From Bacteroidetes bacterium GWF2_33_16 (GTDB taxonomy: Bacteria > Bacteroidota > Bacteroidia > Bacteroidales > UBA12077): a DNA stretch of 64,000 nucleotides. The position numbers and the translations under genes were made by a program. Positions 60,432 to 64,000 of the stretch are shown in pieces (the stretch's first letter is position 1; every line of letters starts with the position of its first letter). The notes beneath the pieces are model-generated. The model did no database searches and had not been told where the DNA came from. It was given only the letters and a program-made list of their open reading frames with translations. The stretch covers positions 36,725 to 100,724 of the forward strand of contig MEOE01000020.1 of the NCBI GenBank assembly GCA_001768565.1. Reading direction: 5' to 3'.

Positions 60432-62129
60432 TTAATTATAGATTAGTTTTCTTTCAACTTGTAAGCTCTTATTATAAGATCGCTTTGTAATATTTCCTTT
60501 CTCATCAGTTTCATTCGTAAAATTAACCTCATAATCTTCACCTGTGCTCTCATTGGTTCCTTTTACACCGATCCAGTTTCCACTTGTATCGTATAATTTC
60601 TCTCTTAGAACATACGAATCAAGATAATAACCTTTAATACTTCCATCGGTATTTAATTTAACGTAATAACGGGAATGACTATCAGATTTTTTACCATCTT
60701 TTTCTACCTGCAATTTTATTTCAGTTCGCTCTGGATTATTATAATCCATGTTATAGATATAATTCGTTGTTTGGTTCATACGAATATTTACAGACTTAAG
60801 GGTATCACCATTATAAGTAAGGTTGAACTTTGGAATATTATTCTGAGTAACAGAAATTATTTTATTATTATCATATTTAAAATCAAACTGATAATTTCTA
60901 GGTTTCTCATCTTCTTCTGTTTTTGCGTAGGTTGCTGATAAAGGTACACCCGAGTAATCGTAGTTAACAATTAATTTTTCCTGTATATAATCACTATATG
61001 TTTGGGATGCTTCCATCCTTTTTAAATCAGGAGTATATATTGGAATATAATCAATGATAAGACTGGTTTGTCGAAGAACCTGTGTTAAATAAAAGTCGAA
61101 AAACAAATTAAAGAATAACTTATTGCCTTTTTGTGTATCTTTCGATATTGTTGGTACAGGAGCATAGTTTGCTTTTGAAACTGGATAACTATTTAGATTA
61201 CTCACTTGTTCGCTGTAAAAACGCGCTACATATCCTTCGGCAGTGCGATTACCTTTTATTTCGCTTGATTTTTCCCAATTTATTTTGGCATTTTCATAGT
61301 CGCCTTTAACCATGTAAGCCTGAACCAAATTAAGATATAACTCATCAATGTTTACATCACATATTCTTGTTTTTTTACCTGGTTGGTATTCCAGCTTGCA
61401 TTTTTCTAAAATATCTATTGCCGATTCAACATCAGCCATATTAATTTCCGGAGTTGAAACAGAAGCTTTAAATTTCTCAACGGCTCCATTAAAATCATCA
61501 TAAGTAAAATCTATAGGTTTTAGAAGCGCCATTCTGAATTTTTCCTGTTTATTATATTTTCCAAAGTATGCATCAAGCGTATCCTGATATGCATTAATAA
61601 CCTCTTTTACATACATTTTTTTTAGATAATCCTTTTTTTTGCTGATTATTTCCTTGTTTTGTGCTTCAGCTTCTGCTTTGGTTGCTTTTACTCCTAATCC
61701 TTCTGAAATAGCCATTTGCAGTTTAGGAACAAAGTTAATTTCGTAAGCCTTTTCATTTTTTTCGTTCAGAATAATGACTTTTGCATTACTTTCTGCTTTT
61801 ACAATAGCTTTGTATTCATTTTTTTTCGTTGTTAGGTTATAGTTTTCCATAACAACTGCTTTCAGTTCAGGATCATCGGCCATAAAAATTAAAGTATATC
61901 CGGTTCCCTCTTCGTAACCTTTCAGTTCCAGCTTTACTTCTTTTTCTTTCATTTGATCTTTAAACCATTCACTTACTGTATATTTTACAGTAAATGGTAT
62001 TTCTGGAAGATAATGTTTCGGATTATTTTTAAAATATCCCTCAAAGCTAATATTGTCGGTTTTTTGCCCAAGTACAATCAGGTTACTCAATAAAAAAAAT
62101 AATAAAATAAAGTAATTCGGTTTTCTCAT
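60432..62129 (-). CDS. Secreted protein of unknown function with TPR-like segment
   Basis: The 565-residue protein has a signal peptide (MRKPNYFILLFFLLSNLIVLGQK), then a beta-rich N-terminal region (~25-130), a helical Lys/Glu-rich middle, and a TPR-like pair around residues 265-300 (LYLNLVQAYMVKGDYENAKINWEKSSEIKG). The C-terminal beta-rich part has short repeats (NYQFDFKYDNNKIISVTQNN, YNGDTLKSVNIRMNQT, TDGSIKGYYLDSY) reminiscent of RHS/MORN-like text found in Bacteroidota secreted proteins. There is no T9SS C-terminal domain, so it is probably periplasmic. No function can be assigned. Confidence 0.75.
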   Translation of the reverse strand: MRKPNYFILLFFLLSNLIVLGQKTDNISFEGYFKNNPKHYLPEIPFTVKYTVSEWFKDQMKEKEVKLELKGYEEGTGYTLIFMADDPELKAVVMENYNLTTKKNEYKAIVKAESNAKVIILNEKNEKAYEINFVPKLQMAISEGLGVKATKAEAEAQNKEIISKKKDYLKKMYVKEVINAYQDTLDAYFGKYNKQEKFRMALLKPIDFTYDDFNGAVEKFKASVSTPEINMADVESAIDILEKCKLEYQPGKKTRICDVNIDELYLNLVQAYMVKGDYENAKINWEKSSEIKGNRTAEGYVARFYSEQVSNLNSYPVSKANYAPVPTISKDTQKGNKLFFNLFFDFYLTQVLRQTSLIIDYIPIYTPDLKRMEASQTYSDYIQEKLIVNYDYSGVPLSATYAKTEEDEKPRNYQFDFKYDNNKIISVTQNNIPKFNLTYNGDTLKSVNIRMNQTTNYIYNMDYNNPERTEIKLQVEKDGKKSDSHSRYYVKLNTDGSIKGYYLDSYVLREKLYDTSGNWIGVKGTNESTGEDYEVNFTNETDEKGNITKRSYNKSLQVERKLIYN

Positions 62130-62560
62130 AATTAATGTTTTTAGGTTAAAATAAATTCGAGTCTAAAAGTAGTAAAATAAATTAGAATAGAAATTTGTCT
62201 TTGCTAAACCCCAGTCCGGCTGAGGTTCCACCTCAGTCAAAACTATCATTACTGATTTCTTTAAGCCAGATTTAAATCCAATTTCTCCTCCTCAAATTTT
62301 CCAATAAGAACATTACATAACCATTTAACCATTCTCCATTCATCATTCACGATTCACTAGTCACTAGTCACTATTCCCCATTCAAAATTTATCATTTATC
62401 ATTCAACATTTAAAATTCAAAATTCCTACAACATGTTTTATAACATACGCATACTTGGGTCAGATTTTGGTAAAAAAAGAGACTTATAAGTAGAGCGAGT
62501 TTATACCTATGGAAAAAAGTGGAAGGCACGGCACACATTGTTAAATTAAAATGCTTTCGT
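62130..62560. other. Intergenic low-complexity spacer
   Basis: About 430 bp without a convincing gene. It contains GAGGTTCCACCTC-type inverted sequence (62222-62234), then tandem short direct repeats (CACTAGT CACTAGT CACT around 62355-62372) and multiple ATTCA/TTTATCATT/AAAATTCAAAATTC variants (62374-62425). Such repeats accumulate at the edges of mobile or recently rearranged DNA. It separates the core-like region from the accessory HNH/cassette region. Confidence 0.6.
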
Positions 62561-62884
62561 ATGGAACGAAAAAACAACACAGACCGGTACGGAAATGAAT
62601 TTTCGGAAAGTATTAAAAGGCAAGTATGGGAAAAAGCACGGATTGTACCCGGCGTTGATCCCAAACGCAGGCGATTGGATATTTGCGGAGCATGGATTGA
62701 ATGGAACCAATATGGAGTAACCAAAGAGTACCGAACAGGTTGGGAAATTGACCATATTAAACCCATTGCCAAAGGCGGAACCGACGATGTAAGCAATTTG
62801 CAGCCCCTGCAATGGCAAAACAACAGAAAAAAAGCAGATCGTTTCCCTGCATTTAATTACCAGGCAGTTACAATTGAATTATAA
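62561..62884 (+). CDS. Small HNH-type protein
   Basis: The frame is open from a GTG at 62519, but the ATG at 62561 (MERKNNTDRYGNEFSESIKRQVWEKARIVPG...) is the better start, giving 107 residues. The C-terminal half has WEIDHIKPIAKGGTDDVSNLQPLQWQNNRKKADR, an HNH fold with the D-H pair, the Asn of NLQPL and the late N..K residues. The usual zinc CxxC pairs are not seen, apart from one Cys (LDICGAW). HNH proteins of this size can be nicking or restriction endonucleases, homing-type enzymes or mobile-element passengers. No methylase or other partner is adjacent. Confidence 0.75.
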   Translation: MERKNNTDRYGNEFSESIKRQVWEKARIVPGVDPKRRRLDICGAWIEWNQYGVTKEYRTGWEIDHIKPIAKGGTDDVSNLQPLQWQNNRKKADRFPAFNYQAVTIEL

Positions 62885-63047
62885 CTACTTGCTTGTCTTT
62901 GTTTAAAGTTTTTTGTAGTTTTAAGAACAATTTGAATAAATAATATTAAATAATTCGAATACTTTATTTTTGCTGGATTTAGCCTAATTAATTGCATATA
63001 CAATAGTTGGCGTGCATTATTAACAACTACAGCAGAATAGATAAATT

Positions 63048-63779
63048 ATGAATAAAATAGCATATATACTGATTACTTTGATATTATTGATTTCATGTCA
63101 GAATTCTAATGTTAGCCAGAAAAATATTGCAGGACTTGATTTAGGAACTTATTATATTGAGAAAAGGCTAAGTTTTTTTGACCCATATGAGATAACATAT
63201 GCAAATGGAAAATTTCAAGGATACACTTATGAAGTATGGGTTAGACAACCAGAAAATTTAACTATGATTCATGAAACTCTTAAAAAGGTAGGTTATAAAA
63301 AGTTTTTTGATTCTGATTGGTGTGGATTTTTTCTAGACGTGAATAAGCCGACTAAGGAATTGATAGATAGTTTAATAATAACACATGATGCAAATCCGAT
63401 AAACTCTAAATATTTTAGGGAATTTTGGGCAAGAAGAAAATCTGAACAAAATGATTCTGTTGTTTTCGAAATCCTTAAAGAAGTTTCAAATATCGTTTAT
63501 TATGATAGTATAATGAAAATTGAAAATAGTCTTGTGAATGATACACTTTATCATCTTATAAATATTCGTGAATTTGAAGATTCTTTGACAGACAAAAAGG
63601 CAATAGAAAATTTCAATTATTTAAAGTCTATTGGAATGCACTACTCTGCCTATAATTTACTATACGAACGAAATGTCTATTATGACATAAATTGGAATCA
63701 AGAAGAATTAAGACAAAATCTAAAAACTGATACAGTAAATTGTTGCCCAAGTGCATTTGTAGAAGATAACACAAAATAA
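63048..63779 (+). CDS. Lipoprotein of unknown function
   Basis: The 243-residue protein has a lipoprotein signal peptide (MNKIAYILITLILLISCQNSN, lipobox Cys at residue 17) and a soluble domain with GFFLDVNKPTKELIDSLIITHDANPINSKYFREFWARRKSE and an acidic C-terminal half ending VNCCPSAF. No family is recognised. It is the only gene of the cassette-like unit. Confidence 0.7.
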   Translation: MNKIAYILITLILLISCQNSNVSQKNIAGLDLGTYYIEKRLSFFDPYEITYANGKFQGYTYEVWVRQPENLTMIHETLKKVGYKKFFDSDWCGFFLDVNKPTKELIDSLIITHDANPINSKYFREFWARRKSEQNDSVVFEILKEVSNIVYYDSIMKIENSLVNDTLYHLINIREFEDSLTDKKAIENFNYLKSIGMHYSAYNLLYERNVYYDINWNQEELRQNLKTDTVNCCPSAFVEDNTK

Positions 63780-63783
63780 CGAT

Positions 63784-63919
63784 ACGCCAACAGCGGCTCT
63801 AAAAAAATGCGGGGTGACGGAATACTCAAACATTTTTGCTATTTTTAAACTTTATTAGCGGTGGACTGAAATGTAGGGCGAAAACCCGCACAAAACACAA
63901 GCGCAAACCGTTAGCAGTA
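63784..63919. repeat. attC-like imperfect inverted repeat
   Basis: The left end TACGCCAACAGCGGCTCT and the reverse complement of the right end (TACTGCTAACGGTTTGCGCTT) share TAC.GCYAAC.G...GC.CT. The interior holds further G/C-rich blocks (GCGGGGTGACGG and GGGCGAAAACCCGC). The length of ~136 bp fits the 57-141 bp range of attC recombination sites. Confidence 0.4.
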
Positions 63920-63930
63920 ATAACCAGTCG

Positions 63931-64000
63931 TGTCTTGTCCTGAAATACGTTGACACTTTTTGATAACAAAAAGGAGGACACGACATGAGCAATTTAAAAA
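63931..64000 (+). mobile_element. Left end of a probable insertion sequence
   Basis: TGTCTTGTCCTGAAATACG (63931 on) precedes an unusually strong ribosome-binding site (AAGGAGG, 63971-63977) and an ATG at 63985 that opens a frame MSNLK... cut by the window edge. GTCGTGTC at 63928-63935 and GACACGAC at 63977-63984 form a partial inverted repeat. The strong Shine-Dalgarno sequence is unlike that of resident genes. Together these suggest an IS left end with the transposase start; the family cannot be named. Confidence 0.5.

Larger units (their letters stand above)
63006..63919 (+). mobile_element. Candidate integron-like gene cassette
   Basis: A single lipoprotein gene is flanked on the left by GTTGGCGTGCATTA (from 63006) and on the right by a ~135-bp imperfect inverted repeat running from TACGCCAACAGCGGC (63783) to CCGTTAGCAGTA (to 63919). 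The outer GCCAAC/GTTAGC cores mirror each other and resemble the R''/R' boxes of attC sites, with an internal G/C-rich stem region. The boundary core GTTRGC occurs at both ends, as expected for one cassette. No integrase is visible, so the assignment is tentative. Confidence 0.4.

Noticed and set aside
62410..62823. 137-codon frame antisense to the HNH gene
   Set aside because: The plus-strand HNH motif is specific and the antisense product has no recognisable features.

Overview
The window is AT-rich bacterial chromosome from a member of the Bacteroidota. The evidence is a SprB-like giant surface protein with a type IX secretion (T9SS) type B C-terminal domain next to a PorP/SprF-family protein, a TonB-dependent receptor, many SPI proteins ending in xxAQ/xxSQ, a periplasmic DPP IV, and promoters of the Bacteroidota form TTTG-N19-TAnnTTTG. 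An order-level placement (Bacteroidales/Marinilabiliales-like) is only a guess. Most genes lie on the minus strand.

Region 1 (1-9.5 kb): the 3'-truncated end of a B12-binding radical SAM gene, then a complete tryptophan operon read leftward, trpE-trpG-trpD-trpC-trpF-trpB-trpA, ending with a DAHP synthase gene (aroF). Upstream of trpE is a leader with a consensus promoter and two tandem attenuators. Each attenuator has its own Trp-Trp-Trp leader peptide and its own rho-independent terminator. The loose junctions of the operon are filled with short palindromes of REP/BIME type, and a related palindrome lies inside the 3' end of trpE.

Region 2 (9.5-18.5 kb): a TonB receptor / TPR-PP2C phosphatase / glycosyltransferase operon, a three-gene envelope-associated cluster (DUF3052, DUF4349 lipoprotein, LiaF-like), and a cyanophycinase-like S51 peptidase gene that carries one frameshift and one in-frame TGA.

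Region 3 (18.6-30 kb): a single-chain 1077-residue flavoprotein that fuses the components of HcnABC/hydroxyproline dehydrogenase-type enzymes, a PhnP-like metallohydrolase, a BASS-family transporter and an FtsX/MacB permease. Divergent from the permease is an NtrC-type regulator/histidine kinase pair followed by an RsmI-like methyltransferase gene. The permease/regulator intergenic region holds a near-consensus sigma-54 promoter and a palindromic candidate enhancer.

Region 4 (30-47.3 kb): a two-gene unit of a 5425-residue repeat protein (16 Calx-beta-like and 27 cadherin-like domains by eye) and a PorP/SprF-family gene. It is driven by a consensus promoter. Much of the cadherin-like block is built of alternating A/B domain pairs.

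Region 5 (47.5-62.1 kb): a SiaC-like protein, dapB-lepB-(degenerate lepB)-wbqC, thrS-infC-rpmI-rplT (infC appears to start at AUA behind a strong Shine-Dalgarno sequence), an ICMT-like methyltransferase, DPP IV, tRNA-Leu(GAG) with a REP-disrupted duplicate of its 3' end, and two secreted proteins of unknown function.

Region 6 (62.1-64 kb) is accessory: low-complexity spacer, a small HNH protein, a cassette-like lipoprotein gene flanked by attC-like repeats, and the left end of what looks like an insertion sequence.
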